A stretch of 14,586 nt of DNA from an uncultured Lachnospiraceae bacterium (GTDB taxonomy: Bacteria; Bacillota; Clostridia; Lachnospirales; Lachnospiraceae). Positions 14,577-14,586 of this stretch are shown one piece after another. Position 1 is the first letter of the stretch; each line of letters starts with the position of its first letter. A program made the position numbers and the translations under genes. The stretch lies in NCBI GenBank assembly GCA_900313435.1, contig OMRF01000014.1, positions 1-14,586 of the forward strand, read 5' to 3'. The notes under the pieces are model-generated. The model was not told the origin of the DNA, searched no databases, and was given only the letters and a program-made list of their open reading frames with translations.

Positions 14577-14586
14577 ATCCTACCTC

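Overview
The window looks like a stretch of ordinary chromosome from a low-to-mid GC anaerobic Firmicute, most likely a fibre- or oligosaccharide-degrading member of the Lachnospiraceae (rumen or gut). The reasons are a GH94 cellobiose phosphorylase that closely resembles clostridial enzymes, a CUT1 sugar transporter without its own ATPase, a LacI regulator, strong AGGAGG ribosome binding sites, and a 7TM-type HD-GYP protein. No rRNA, tRNA, CRISPR array, transposase or phage gene was seen. Species cannot be fixed from the sequence alone.

Left part (1-3089): a cytoplasmic GH2 glycosidase on the minus strand is divergent from a class II aldolase-family gene on the plus strand, with about 90 bp between their starts. 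The aldolase promoter ends so close to its ATG that the mRNA is probably leaderless. The aldolase carries a C-terminal extension that looks like a degenerate repeat of part of its catalytic domain.

Middle part (3099-9580, all minus strand): in order of transcription, a LacI-family regulator, a lipoprotein sugar-binding protein, two CUT1 permeases, and a membrane HD-GYP protein (predicted cyclic-di-GMP phosphodiesterase). The spaces between these cistrons contain strong hairpins. One is a good intrinsic terminator just after the binding-protein gene, followed by a second long hairpin before the permeases. This layout probably gives much binding protein and less permease.

Cellobiose control region (9581-9864): the regulator and the cellobiose phosphorylase gene (9865-12327, plus strand) are divergent. 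Two near-palindromes with the shared half GTTTTCGC lie 168 bp apart centre to centre. One overlaps the expected start of the regulator transcript and the other lies just past the start of the phosphorylase transcript. I infer that the LacI protein represses itself (and the transporter behind it) and the phosphorylase together. The likely pathway is import of cellobiose or a related beta-glucoside, then cytoplasmic phosphorolysis to glucose-1-phosphate and glucose.

Right part (12382-14576, minus strand): a compact amrB-amrA-amrS cluster, the AmmeMemoRadiSam set (MEMO1-like, AMMECR1-like, radical SAM), whose biochemical role I know of no firm account for. It converges on the phosphorylase and shares a bidirectional terminator with it. 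This cluster is the closest thing here to an undescribed system; the other genes are recognisable carbohydrate and signalling functions.
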